From Psychroflexus salarius (GTDB taxonomy: Bacteria > Bacteroidota > Bacteroidia > Flavobacteriales > Flavobacteriaceae), in the NCBI RefSeq assembly GCF_900129035.1, contig NZ_FQTW01000001.1, positions 496,001 to 560,000 on the forward strand: a stretch of DNA of 64,000 nt, given 5' to 3'. The position numbers and the translations under genes are program-made. Below are positions 25,839-34,700 of this stretch, piece by piece. The notes beneath the pieces were generated by a model, which did no database searches, was not told where the DNA came from, and saw nothing but the letters and a program-made list of their open reading frames with translations. Numbering within the stretch: position 1 is the first letter of the stretch; each line of letters opens with the position of its first letter.

Positions 25839-27974
25839 TTATTTTTCTTTATCAGAAGCGCCTTTTAGACTTGAATTTTCAGATTTTTGGGTAATTGAGC
25901 CATTTTTTTCATCAGTTATATCTGATTTATCATCTTTTGACTCATCAGACTTAGGATCTGTTTCCTTTTTAGTTTTTGTTAAGTCTTCTTTGTTTTTAGG
26001 AGCTGTTTGTTTTCCATTTTTGACCATTTCAGGCTTTTTAAATGGTCTTTCCCCAAAAATTTTCTCTAAATCGTCTTTAAAAATGACTTCTTTATCAAGC
26101 AAAATTTCAGCTAGCTCAATTAGCTTGTCTTTATTTTCATTTAAAATCTGAATGGCTCTTTGATATTGATTTTCAATAATATTTGAAATTTCTTCATCAA
26201 TTAATTCAGACGTTTTATCAGAATAAGGTTTAGTGAAGTTATATTCTGATTGACCAGAAGAGTCATAATAAGTTAAGTTTCCGACTTTGTCGTTCAACCC
26301 ATAAATGGTTACCATGGCTTTAGCTTGCTTAGTGACTTTTTCTAAATCGCTTAAAGCGCCTGTTGAGATTTTATCAAATATAACTTTCTCGGCGGCTCGA
26401 CCACCCATTGTTGCGCACATTTCATCAAGCATCTGTTCAGTTCTAACAATTAAACGCTCTTCAGGTAAATACCAAGCCGCACCCAAAGACTGACCTCTTG
26501 GAACAATTGTAACTTTAACAAGTGGTGCCGCATGCTCAAGCATCCAACTTACTGTAGCATGACCTGCTTCGTGATAAGCAATGGCTTTTTTCTCATCGAG
26601 CGTCATTATTTTATTTTTTTTCTCCAAACCACCTATAATACGGTCTACAGCGTCTAAAAAGTCTTGTTTACCAACAGATTTATTACCTTTTCTTGCTGCC
26701 ACTAATGCAGCTTCATTACAAACATTCGCAATATCAGCACCTGAAAAGCCTGGTGTTTGTTTAGCTAAGAAATCTGTATCTAGTTCATCATCTAACTTTT
26801 TAAGTGGCTTTAAATGAACATCAAAAATTTCTTTACGTTCACGAAGATCTGGTAAATCAACATAAATCTGTCGGTCAAATCTACCAGCACGCATTAAAGC
26901 CTTATCTAAAACATCAGCACGGTTAGTTGCTGCAAGTACAATTACATTAGTATTAGTTCCAAAACCATCCATTTCGGTTAGGAGCTGGTTTAGTGTATTT
27001 TCACGCTCGTCATTAGACCCCGAAAAGTTACTTTTTCCTCTTGAACGACCAATGGCATCAATTTCATCAATAAAAATGATAGCAGGTGATTTGTCTTTAG
27101 CCTGTTTAAATAAATCACGAACTCTAGAGGCTCCAACACCCACGAACATTTCAACAAAATCTGAACCTGACAATGAAAAGAATGGCACACCAGCTTCGCC
27201 TGCAACAGCCTTAGCTAACAGTGTTTTACCTGTACCTGGAGGACCGACTAAAAGAGCACCCTTAGGTATTTTACCGCCTAAATTAGTATACTTATCAGGA
27301 TGTTTTAAAAAGTCTACAATTTCCTGAACTTCTTCTTTAGCACCTTCTAAACCAGCAACATCTTTAAAAGATGTCTTAATGTCTTTTTTCTCATCAAATA
27401 ATTTTGCTTTAGACTTACCGATGTTAAAGATTTGTCCGCCAGCACCTCCACCAGCACCACCACTCATTCGGCGCATGATGAATATCCAAATACCTATAAT
27501 TAAAACAAAGGGTAATAAGCTAACTAGTATATTACCCCAAAAATCTGAACGACTTTCAAAGGTTAGTCTAGTTTTTAAGTTGTTTTCATCAATTGTTTCT
27601 TTAACATTAGTTTCAAAATTAGATAAGTCACCAAATTCGAAAGTGTAATTAGGATTTTGCTGTCCAGGAAATACACTCTCGCCAACTGCTTTTTTATGCA
27701 TTGTTTTCTCTTTAGCTTCTGGAGTTAAATAAACTTCAGCTACACCAGCATTTTTAACAATGACTAATTTTTCTACATCACCAGATTTTAAGTAGTCTTC
27801 AAATTCAGCTGGGCTTGTTTTAGCTATGTCAGAAAAACCTGAACTTCCAAAAAATTGAACACCTAAAAAGATTAAAATAATACCGATATAAATCCAATAC
27901 GAATTAAATTTTGGCTTATTCGGTTTATTGGTTTTTTTAGATGAATTTGGTGTTTTATTCGTTTGTTTTGCCAT
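25839..27974 (-). CDS. ftsH: ATP-dependent zinc metalloprotease FtsH
   Basis: FtsH is a membrane-anchored AAA protease that removes damaged membrane and regulatory proteins. Two membrane helices lie at about residues 27-42 and 149-167 around a periplasmic domain. Walker A GPPGTGKT is at 244-251, Walker B IIFIDEIDAIG around 299-309, and the zinc site HEAGH at 468-472. The 711-residue length includes a charged, low-complexity C-terminal tail from about 640, rich in K, D, E and S, which is longer than in E. coli. It follows rsfS by 16 bases. Confidence 0.96.
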   Translation of the reverse strand: MAKQTNKTPNSSKKTNKPNKPKFNSYWIYIGIILIFLGVQFFGSSGFSDIAKTSPAEFEDYLKSGDVEKLVIVKNAGVAEVYLTPEAKEKTMHKKAVGESVFPGQQNPNYTFEFGDLSNFETNVKETIDENNLKTRLTFESRSDFWGNILVSLLPFVLIIGIWIFIMRRMSGGAGGGAGGQIFNIGKSKAKLFDEKKDIKTSFKDVAGLEGAKEEVQEIVDFLKHPDKYTNLGGKIPKGALLVGPPGTGKTLLAKAVAGEAGVPFFSLSGSDFVEMFVGVGASRVRDLFKQAKDKSPAIIFIDEIDAIGRSRGKSNFSGSNDERENTLNQLLTEMDGFGTNTNVIVLAATNRADVLDKALMRAGRFDRQIYVDLPDLRERKEIFDVHLKPLKKLDDELDTDFLAKQTPGFSGADIANVCNEAALVAARKGNKSVGKQDFLDAVDRIIGGLEKKNKIMTLDEKKAIAYHEAGHATVSWMLEHAAPLVKVTIVPRGQSLGAAWYLPEERLIVRTEQMLDEMCATMGGRAAEKVIFDKISTGALSDLEKVTKQAKAMVTIYGLNDKVGNLTYYDSSGQSEYNFTKPYSDKTSELIDEEISNIIENQYQRAIQILNENKDKLIELAEILLDKEVIFKDDLEKIFGERPFKKPEMVKNGKQTAPKNKEDLTKTKKETDPKSDESKDDKSDITDEKNGSITQKSENSSLKGASDKEK

Positions 27975-27990
27975 AAGTCAAATAGTCTCT

Positions 27991-28356
27991 TTAATAATTT
28001 GTTTCAATTTCAGTGATTTTTGCATCTCCCCAAAGCCCTTCAATATCGTAGTATTGTCGTGTTTCATTTTGAAAAATATGAACAACAACATTCACATAAT
28101 CCATTAAAACCCATTTTGAATTTTCTTGACCTTCTACATGCCAAGGTTTATCTTTCATGGCTTTGCTAACTTGTTTTCTGATTGAACTCTCTATTGCATC
28201 AACTTGCGTATTTGAGTTACCAGAACAAACAACAAAAAAATCACAAACTGTATTCTCTATTTCGCGTAAATCTATAAGTTTAACATTATCACCTTTAACA
28301 TCTTCTATGCCCTTGATAATGTTTGTTATTAATAAATCATTGTTGATTGTATTCAA
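27991..28356 (-). CDS. rsfS: Ribosomal silencing factor RsfS
   Basis: RsfS binds ribosomal protein L14 and blocks joining of the subunits when nutrients are low. The 121-residue protein matches the family: IKGIEDVKGDNVKLIDLREI at the start, DFFVVCSGNSNTQVDAI in the middle, and WVLMDYVNVVVHIFQNETRQYYDIEGLWGDA at the end. It is upstream of ftsH on the same strand, an arrangement common in Bacteroidota. It is divergent from birA. Confidence 0.95.
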   Translation of the reverse strand: MNTINNDLLITNIIKGIEDVKGDNVKLIDLREIENTVCDFFVVCSGNSNTQVDAIESSIRKQVSKAMKDKPWHVEGQENSKWVLMDYVNVVVHIFQNETRQYYDIEGLWGDAKITEIETNY

Positions 28357-28372
28357 TGGTATGTTTATTTTA

Positions 28373-28380
28373 TAATTTTG
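28373..28380 (+). promoter_or_regulatory. Putative -7 box for birA
   Basis: TAATTTTG matches TAnnTTTG, with a possible -33 TTG at 28347-28349 (23-base spacer). The leader to the birA ATG at 28452 would be about 65 bases. Confidence 0.4.
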
Positions 28381-28384
28381 TGAG

Positions 28385-28392
28385 CAAAAATA
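28385..28392 (-). promoter_or_regulatory. Putative -7 box for rsfS-ftsH
   Basis: TATTTTTG on the minus strand matches TAnnTTTG. Its start point near 28379 falls within the birA -7 box, so the two promoters would face each other and overlap. No -33 element at the normal distance. Confidence 0.4.
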
Positions 28393-28451
28393 ATGTTTTT
28401 TAACATCATTGTAAGCCTGTTAACAAAAGATTATTCCCACATGTTATCATA

Positions 28452-29180
28452 ATGAAAATAATCAAAATTAATGCCACTAGTTCTACCAATGAATTTATGC
28501 GCCAATTTACACTTCAAACCGAACTAAATGAAGTATACTGCGTTAAAGCAAACACACAAACAAATGGCCGTGGGCAAATGGGCACTTCTTGGCAAAGCGA
28601 AAGCGGCAAAAACCTCATAGTAAGTTATTTATTGCCTAATTTAAAGATTTGCCCTGACCATAATTTTATTATAAGTATGCTGAGTTCTTTGGCAATTATT
28701 AAAACTTTAAAGCATTTTAATTTACCTCATTTAAAAATTAAGTGGCCAAACGACATCTTGTCAGGAAGAAAAAAAATATGTGGTATTTTGATAGAAAATA
28801 ATTTCAAACAAAACCATATTAATTCTACTATTATTGGGGTTGGTCTTAATGTAAATCAAATTGATTTTTCTGAACTTCCAAAAGCGAGCTCATTACAACT
28901 TATATTAGGACAAAAAATATCTATAGATACTGTCTTTAGGTCTTTAAATCTTGAAATAGAAAAAGTTTATCAAAGCTTACTTCATCAAGAATTTGAGGGT
29001 GTTAAACAAGACTATTACGCGAAACTTTTAGGTTTTAATAAAGTACAAAGCTTTCATTTTCCAGACCAATCTATTGCAGTAGGGATTATAAAATCTGTTT
29101 CTGATCATGGCTTTCTAAAAGTTGAGTTTGAAAATGAAACTTCAGAATTTGAACTTAAGCAAATAAAACAACTATACTAA
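28452..29180 (+). CDS. birA: Biotin--[acetyl-CoA carboxylase] ligase
   Basis: This enzyme activates biotin with ATP and attaches it to carboxylase carrier domains. The 242-residue protein has no N-terminal helix-turn-helix, so it is the catalytic form and not a repressor. The biotin-binding motif NGRGQMGTSWQSESGKNL lies at about residues 38-55, and LKIKWPNDILSGRKKICGILIENN at about 95-118. The carboxylase subunit at 2296-3939 belongs to the class of complexes it serves, although the carrier is not in this window. The GLPGLI gene follows. Confidence 0.94.
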   Translation: MKIIKINATSSTNEFMRQFTLQTELNEVYCVKANTQTNGRGQMGTSWQSESGKNLIVSYLLPNLKICPDHNFIISMLSSLAIIKTLKHFNLPHLKIKWPNDILSGRKKICGILIENNFKQNHINSTIIGVGLNVNQIDFSELPKASSLQLILGQKISIDTVFRSLNLEIEKVYQSLLHQEFEGVKQDYYAKLLGFNKVQSFHFPDQSIAVGIIKSVSDHGFLKVEFENETSEFELKQIKQLY

Positions 29181-29230
29181 AAATGTGTAACCAATCTCAT
29201 AAATTGACGTCTTATAAAGAAATTATTATC

Positions 29231-30067
29231 ATGAAACATTTTTTAATCTTATTTTGTTGTGTATTTGCAACCACGATTCAATCTCAAAACTTTAAAGGCC
29301 AAGCCGTTTATATGTCTAAAACCACGGTTGACTTAGATAATTGGGGCGGTAATAAAATGAGTGAACAACAAAAGAAAATGATTATGGAACGTATGAAGAG
29401 TATGTTCGAGAAAACCTATATTTTAAATTTTACAAAATCAGAATCATTATACAAAGAAGATGAGCAACTAGAAGCACCAGGAAGTCGTGGTTTTAGTATG
29501 ATGGGGAGTTTTACCGCTGGCCCTCAATACAAAAATTTAAGTGACCAATTACTCATTCAAGAGCAAGAGTTCTTTGGTAAACGCTTTTTAATTACAGACT
29601 CCTTAGAGCAATTACAATGGAAAATGACTGGCGAAACAAAAAAAATTGGTCAATACACCGTTTTTAAAGCAATAGCTACAAAAAGTGTTGATGAATTTGA
29701 TTGGCGAAGTATGCGAAGAAAAAAAAATGACTCTGAAAAAAAGAAAGATTCAATTGCAAATAAGTCTAATCAGGACCCATTTAATCAAGTTGAAGTACCT
29801 GAAAGTATAGAAATTACAGCTTGGTACACACCTCAAATCCCAGTAAGCCACGGACCATCAACTTACTGGGGATTACCTGGATTAATTCTAGAAATTAATG
29901 CAGATAAAACCACAATTTTGTGTAAAAAAATTATCATTAATCCTCAAGAAGAGATCAACATCAATAAACCAGAAAAAGGAGATATTGTAACTCAGACTGA
30001 ATACAATAAAATTATCAAGAAAAAAATGGAAGAGATGCGCGAAATGTATCGCGGTCGTAGACGCTAA
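29231..30067 (+). CDS. GLPGLI family secreted protein
   Basis: A 278-residue exported protein with a signal peptide (MKHFLILFCCVFATTIQS). The family signature is here TYWGLPGLILEINADKTTI at about residues 212-230. An ATG 48 bases upstream would add 16 hydrophilic residues before the signal, so I take 29231 as the start. GLPGLI proteins are restricted to Bacteroidota and often sit beside a large SusC-like or TonB-type receptor, as here. The C-terminus is very basic (KKKMEEMREMYRGRRR). The function is unknown. Confidence 0.88.
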   Translation: MKHFLILFCCVFATTIQSQNFKGQAVYMSKTTVDLDNWGGNKMSEQQKKMIMERMKSMFEKTYILNFTKSESLYKEDEQLEAPGSRGFSMMGSFTAGPQYKNLSDQLLIQEQEFFGKRFLITDSLEQLQWKMTGETKKIGQYTVFKAIATKSVDEFDWRSMRRKKNDSEKKKDSIANKSNQDPFNQVEVPESIEITAWYTPQIPVSHGPSTYWGLPGLILEINADKTTILCKKIIINPQEEININKPEKGDIVTQTEYNKIIKKKMEEMREMYRGRRR

Positions 30068-30110
30068 ATAATGAAGCTACTTTTTTTATCTAATTAAATC
30101 ATTCTACCTT

Positions 30111-32816
30111 ATGAAACTATTTCTCAAACTTGCTTTATATTTTGTTTTTAGCACTTCAATCGCACAAGTTACATTTCAAGGAAAAGTAATTGATAGTCTT
30201 GGTACTCCTTTAGAAATGGCTAATGTAATAGCAATAGACACAACCACTAAATTAATGGAATCTTATGCCATCACCAATAAAATGGGAGAATTTAAACTTA
30301 GTTTAAAATCTAACCAAGTGTATAATATTCAAGCAAGTTATGTTGGCATGAAAACAGCCGAATTTAACTTAACCACCAAATCTGAACCCATTAAACGAGA
30401 CATTAAATTATACCTCGACAATGCATTAGATGAAGTACAGTTAGTTTATGAAATGCCAGTTGAAGTGCGCGGTGATACACTTGTTTATAACGCCGATTCA
30501 TTTAAAAATGGTACGGAACGTAAACTTGAAGATATTTTAAAAAAACTACCTGGAATTGAAGTTAATGATGATGGCGAGATTGAAGTTGAAGGTCAGCGCG
30601 TCCAAAAAGTGATGGTCGATGGCAAAGATTTTTTTGATGGAGACTCTAAACTTGCCTCTAAAAATATTCCTTCAAATGCTGTAGACAAAGTCCAAGTTTT
30701 GAAGAACTATGGTGAAGTTGGCCAACTTAGAGGTGTCCAAAACAACCAAGATAATTATGCCATAAACATTAAATTAAAAGAAGGTAAAGAAAATTTTTGG
30801 TTTGGAGACATTAAAGCTGGTGGTGGCTACACAGAAGCTAATGGCTTATACATTTTTCAGCCTAAACTTTTTTACTACAGCCCAAACTATAGTATAAACT
30901 TTATAGGTGATGTTAATAATTTAGGTGAAGTTGCTTTTACCCGTCGTGATTATTTTAACTTCAGTGGTGGCTTTAGAATGCCAAGTCGTCAGAGTGGCAC
31001 AAATATAGATTTAGGAGGTAACAATCTTGGATTTTTAAGTTTACAAAACAACCGTGCTGCTGATATTGAATCGCAATTTGCCGCTGCAAACTTTAGCTTT
31101 TCACCAAAAAAAACACTTGATTTAAGCGGTTTTGCTATTTACTCTGGCAATACAACGCAAATTATTGAAAACAACTCGGTGATTTACACAGATAACGATT
31201 TAAATATCCCAGACGAAATCACAAATAATAATACGTTACAAGAAAGTCAGCTAGGTATGTTGAAGTTATCGGCTAAATACAAGCCTGATGTTAATAATCA
31301 ATTAGATTATGATATTGTAACTAAAACTTCTAGAGAAGAACAAAGACAAGATTTCTTTTCTTCGGTAGTTGGTGAAATTGATCAAATTGAAGAAATTAAC
31401 CCATTTAGCATCAATCAAAACCTTAACTATTATTACACACATAATGAGGATAATATTTTTGCTTTTGAGGCACAGCATTTAATACAAGATGAAGATCCAT
31501 TTTACAATGCCATTTTACGCAATAAAGATTCATACGTTACAACGGCAAACGGTATCGGACTAGACAACCTTCAATCTAACTATAACGTAGCTCAAGAAAA
31601 ACGTGTTCAATCAAATCAGTTAGATGCAAAACTAGATTATTGGAATATTCTTAATAAAAAAAGTCATTTAAACTTAACAGTCGGAAGTATTTTGAGTAGA
31701 CAAGAGTTTAATTCAGAAATCTTTCAATTTTTAGATGATAACTCTCAATTTGAACCTGTGCCTGTCAATACAGACTTATCTAATATTAATGATATAACAT
31801 ACAACTTTACTGATTTATATCTTGGCGTACATTACAAGTTGAAGTCTGGTATTTTCACGTTCACACCAGGCTTTTCAGCTCATGCTTATAGTTGGAACAA
31901 CACACAGTTTAATGAAGAATACGAAGACGATTTTTATAGAATTTTGCCCGATTTGAACATTCGTATACAACTAAAAAAGAGTGAACGTATTATTTTTAAT
32001 TACCGAATGCAAACACAATTTACAGATGTTACTAACTTAGCTGAAGGCTTAGTACTTAATCGTTACAACTCGCTTTATTCAGGTAATAGAGCTTTAGACA
32101 ATGCATTTTCGCACAATGTAAACCTGAGTTACTTCAGTTTTAATCTATTTAATTACACCAATGTCTTTGGCAGTTTAAATTATAATAAGCGTATCGATCA
32201 AATTAGAAATTTTACAAATTTTGAAAGTGTCATCAGGACAAACTCTCCGTTTAACTCTGACTTTGCCGATGAAAACTTCTCGGCTAACGGTCGTTTTCAA
32301 AGAAGTTTTGGTAAACTTAGAGCAAGCCTTGGCGGTAATTTCAATTACTCAAAATTCAACCAATTTATACAAGGTGAACGCTCGGTTAACGAAAACTATT
32401 CGCAAACTTACAATGCTGAACTGAGAACAAATTTTAGAGATGCGCCTAACTTTGAAATTGCTTATCGATATAGCATTCAAGATAATGATCAAGGAAATAG
32501 ACGTACCAAATTTTACACAAACTCGCCTTCAGTTAGTTTTGATGCATTAATTTTTAAAACGCTAACTTTTAAAACTGATTATGCATACAATAATTTTAGT
32601 GATGAAGATGGTACTTTAAATAGTTTTGAGTTTTGGAATGCAAGCTTAAGCTATCGTAAAAATGCTGATAGTAAATTAGAGTATGAACTTAAAGCCACCA
32701 ACCTACTTGATACAGATCGTCAAAGCCAAAGTACAAATTCTAACATTTCAGTAAGCGCTAGCGAGTATTTCATACAACCACGATTTATTTCTTTTCGCTT
32801 AATTTATAGTTTGTAG
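30111..32816 (+). CDS. Outer membrane beta-barrel receptor with carboxypeptidase-like domain
   Basis: A 901-residue outer membrane protein. After a signal peptide (MKLFLKLALYFVFSTSIAQ) comes a carboxypeptidase-regulatory-like beta-sandwich (about 20-105), then a plug-like domain (about 110-210) with ADSFKNGTERKLEDILKKLPGIEVNDDGEI. The rest is a strand-rich barrel with a hydrophobic end, PRFISFRLIYSL. It follows the GLPGLI gene by 43 bases and probably shares its transcript; the pairing is common in Flavobacteriaceae. No SusD is nearby. The substrate is unknown, and it may be a porin-like assembly or export protein and not a TonB importer. Confidence 0.87.
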   Translation: MKLFLKLALYFVFSTSIAQVTFQGKVIDSLGTPLEMANVIAIDTTTKLMESYAITNKMGEFKLSLKSNQVYNIQASYVGMKTAEFNLTTKSEPIKRDIKLYLDNALDEVQLVYEMPVEVRGDTLVYNADSFKNGTERKLEDILKKLPGIEVNDDGEIEVEGQRVQKVMVDGKDFFDGDSKLASKNIPSNAVDKVQVLKNYGEVGQLRGVQNNQDNYAINIKLKEGKENFWFGDIKAGGGYTEANGLYIFQPKLFYYSPNYSINFIGDVNNLGEVAFTRRDYFNFSGGFRMPSRQSGTNIDLGGNNLGFLSLQNNRAADIESQFAAANFSFSPKKTLDLSGFAIYSGNTTQIIENNSVIYTDNDLNIPDEITNNNTLQESQLGMLKLSAKYKPDVNNQLDYDIVTKTSREEQRQDFFSSVVGEIDQIEEINPFSINQNLNYYYTHNEDNIFAFEAQHLIQDEDPFYNAILRNKDSYVTTANGIGLDNLQSNYNVAQEKRVQSNQLDAKLDYWNILNKKSHLNLTVGSILSRQEFNSEIFQFLDDNSQFEPVPVNTDLSNINDITYNFTDLYLGVHYKLKSGIFTFTPGFSAHAYSWNNTQFNEEYEDDFYRILPDLNIRIQLKKSERIIFNYRMQTQFTDVTNLAEGLVLNRYNSLYSGNRALDNAFSHNVNLSYFSFNLFNYTNVFGSLNYNKRIDQIRNFTNFESVIRTNSPFNSDFADENFSANGRFQRSFGKLRASLGGNFNYSKFNQFIQGERSVNENYSQTYNAELRTNFRDAPNFEIAYRYSIQDNDQGNRRTKFYTNSPSVSFDALIFKTLTFKTDYAYNNFSDEDGTLNSFEFWNASLSYRKNADSKLEYELKATNLLDTDRQSQSTNSNISVSASEYFIQPRFISFRLIYSL

Positions 32817-32833
32817 AATATAAATTTAAAACC

Positions 32834-32868
32834 AAAAAAAGCGCTTTTGAAATCAAAAGCGCTTTTTT
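32834..32868. terminator. Bidirectional terminator between the receptor and DUF2059 genes
   Basis: GCGCTTTTGA at 32841-32850 pairs perfectly with TCAAAAGCGC at 32853-32862, flanked by A and T runs on each side. It can terminate both converging genes. Confidence 0.85.
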
Positions 32869-32887
32869 AGTTGATAAAACTTCAGTT

Positions 32888-33292
32888 TTAATTTTGCATA
32901 TATTTTTGAAAAATTGGCATCATTTCCATAGACATTTCTTGGCCTATTTGCATAGAAGCTTGAAATATTTCATCTTGACCTTCAAGCATCTTCTTACCTA
33001 AATCTGTGCTATAAAACTCAAGCATAGCTTTAATTTCTTCATGAGAATAAACCTCAGTTGCTTTTTTTGCAAGTTTTTGATACATATCGTCTAAAACTGG
33101 CTGCAAATCCTTTTTAAAGTCATCTACTTTATCTTCTGGTATTTGCATGTAAAGTGGTTCTAATGCTGTTTCAACAGTGTTGTTGGACATCTTCATCATT
33201 TTAACGGCATCTTTTAAATGTGCAGAATCTACGTCTTGAGCAAAGCCGAAACTTGCGACGCATAACATGACTAATAGTACTAACTTTTTCAT
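32888..33292 (-). CDS. DUF2059 exported protein
   Basis: A 134-residue protein with a signal peptide (MKKLVLLVMLCVASFGFAQ). The rest is helical: FKKDLQPVLDDMYQKLAKKATEVYSHEEIKAMLEFYSTDLGKKMLEGQ is the DUF2059 core, in which the EFYSTDLGKKML stretch is the family hallmark. It is probably periplasmic. The gene lies 13 bases downstream of glyA on the same strand and may be co-transcribed. No biochemical function is known. Confidence 0.87.
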   Translation of the reverse strand: MKKLVLLVMLCVASFGFAQDVDSAHLKDAVKMMKMSNNTVETALEPLYMQIPEDKVDDFKKDLQPVLDDMYQKLAKKATEVYSHEEIKAMLEFYSTDLGKKMLEGQDEIFQASMQIGQEMSMEMMPIFQKYMQN

Positions 33293-33305
33293 GGTATAAA
33301 AATAA

Positions 33306-34592
33306 TTAAATGGTTACGTTTTCTTGAAATAATGGCTTCTCAGACATCATGTGATGAACATCCTGCTTGATTTGCTCTAAAATAGCTTCATCTTGGTAAT
33401 TCATAATTGCTTGGTCTATAAATTTCACCACTTGTTGCATATCAGCTTCAACAAGACCTCTAGTGGTAACAGCTGGTGTTCCAACTCGAATACCAGAGGT
33501 TACAAATGGCGATTGCGTATCAAATGGCACCATGTTTTTGTTAACTGTAATTCCTGCTTGACCTAAAGCAGCTTCAGCTTCTTTACCTGTAATATTCTTG
33601 TTTCTTAAATCAATTAACATCATATGGTTATCAGTGCCGCCAGAAATAAGCTGGTAATCTTTAGCAACAAACTCAGTTGCCAAAGCCTGAGCGTTTCTAA
33701 CCATTTGTTTTTGGTAATGTGAAAAATCATCAGTTAATGCCTCACCAAAAGCAACAGCTTTAGCCGCAATAATATGCTCTAAAGGACCACCTTGATTTCC
33801 GGGGAACACACCACTATCTAACAAGCTTGACATTTTTTTAAGTTTACCGCTTTTAAATTTTAGGCCAAATGGGTTTTCAAAATCCTTTCCCATTAAAATA
33901 ATACCACCTCGAGGACCACGTATAGTTTTGTGTGTAGTCGAAGTAACGATGTGGCAATGCTCAACAGGACTTTGTAACAAACCTTTTGCTATTAAACCAG
34001 CAGGATGAGCCATATCAGCTAATAATAAAGCACCAACTTCATCGGCTATTTCTCTAAAAACTTTGTAATTAATTTCTCTAGAATAAGCCGAAGCACCAGC
34101 AATAATTAATTGTGGCTTTTCTTTAAGAGCAACTTGTCTTACTTGGTCGTAATCTATAAGACCAGTATCTTTATCAACGCCGTAAAATACAGGCTGATAA
34201 AGTTTTCCTGAAAAGTTTACTGGAGAACCATGTGTCAAGTGACCGCCATGCGCTAAATCGAATCCTAGAATTTTATCGCCTGGTTTTAAAACAACCGAAA
34301 AAACCGCTGTATTAGCTTGTGAACCTGAATGAGGTTGAACATTAGCATAATCAGCATTAAATAACTTTTTAAGTCGCTCTTTAGCTAAATCCTCAACTTG
34401 ATCTACCACTTCACAACCACCATAATAGCGTTTACCTGGATAACCTTCAGCATACTTATTGGTCAAAACAGAACCAGCTGCTGCTAAAACATCTTGAGAT
34501 ACAAAGTTTTCGCTAGCAATAAGCTCTAAACCATTTTTTTGACGTTCTTCTTCGGCTACAATTAAATCTAAAACCGCTTTATCTTTCATCAT
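33306..34592 (-). CDS. glyA: Serine hydroxymethyltransferase
   Basis: GlyA converts serine and tetrahydrofolate to glycine and methylene-tetrahydrofolate with pyridoxal phosphate. The cofactor lysine is in [17 protein letters not shown] at about residue 226. Other family segments include [27 protein letters not shown] and [14 protein letters not shown]. The frame opens with two ATG codons (34592 and 34589); either could be used. The length of about 428 is normal. It is divergent from fahA, with separate putative promoters. Confidence 0.97.
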   Translation of the reverse strand: MMKDKAVLDLIVAEEERQKNGLELIASENFVSQDVLAAAGSVLTNKYAEGYPGKRYYGGCEVVDQVEDLAKERLKKLFNADYANVQPHSGSQANTAVFSVVLKPGDKILGFDLAHGGHLTHGSPVNFSGKLYQPVFYGVDKDTGLIDYDQVRQVALKEKPQLIIAGASAYSREINYKVFREIADEVGALLLADMAHPAGLIAKGLLQSPVEHCHIVTSTTHKTIRGPRGGIILMGKDFENPFGLKFKSGKLKKMSSLLDSGVFPGNQGGPLEHIIAAKAVAFGEALTDDFSHYQKQMVRNAQALATEFVAKDYQLISGGTDNHMMLIDLRNKNITGKEAEAALGQAGITVNKNMVPFDTQSPFVTSGIRVGTPAVTTRGLVEADMQQVVKFIDQAIMNYQDEAILEQIKQDVHHMMSEKPLFQENVTI

Positions 34593-34615
34593 TATATTAA
34601 ATCGTTAATTTAATT

Positions 34616-34623
34616 CAAAAATA
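34616..34623 (-). promoter_or_regulatory. Putative -7 box for glyA
   Basis: TATTTTTG on the minus strand matches TAnnTTTG, 23 bases before the first glyA ATG. No clear -33 TTG. Confidence 0.43.
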
Positions 34624-34655
34624 AGAAAAGCATTCAGTAAATTCACATAAAATAA

Positions 34656-34663
34656 TATATTTG
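34656..34663 (+). promoter_or_regulatory. Putative -7 box for fahA
   Basis: TATATTTG matches TAnnTTTG, 37 bases before the fahA ATG. It is back to back with the glyA element. No clear -33 TTG. Confidence 0.45.
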
Positions 34664-34700
34664 AAGAAACATTAATAAATTTATAATTAAATTATAGCGT

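Noticed and set aside
27052-27648. Open frames on the plus strand inside ftsH
   Set aside because: They lie antisense to well-conserved FtsH codons, have no family similarity and no promoter, so they are shadows of the coding bias.
29183-29230. Upstream ATG extending the GLPGLI protein by 16 residues
   Set aside because: The added hydrophilic residues would bury the signal peptide, which begins at 29231.
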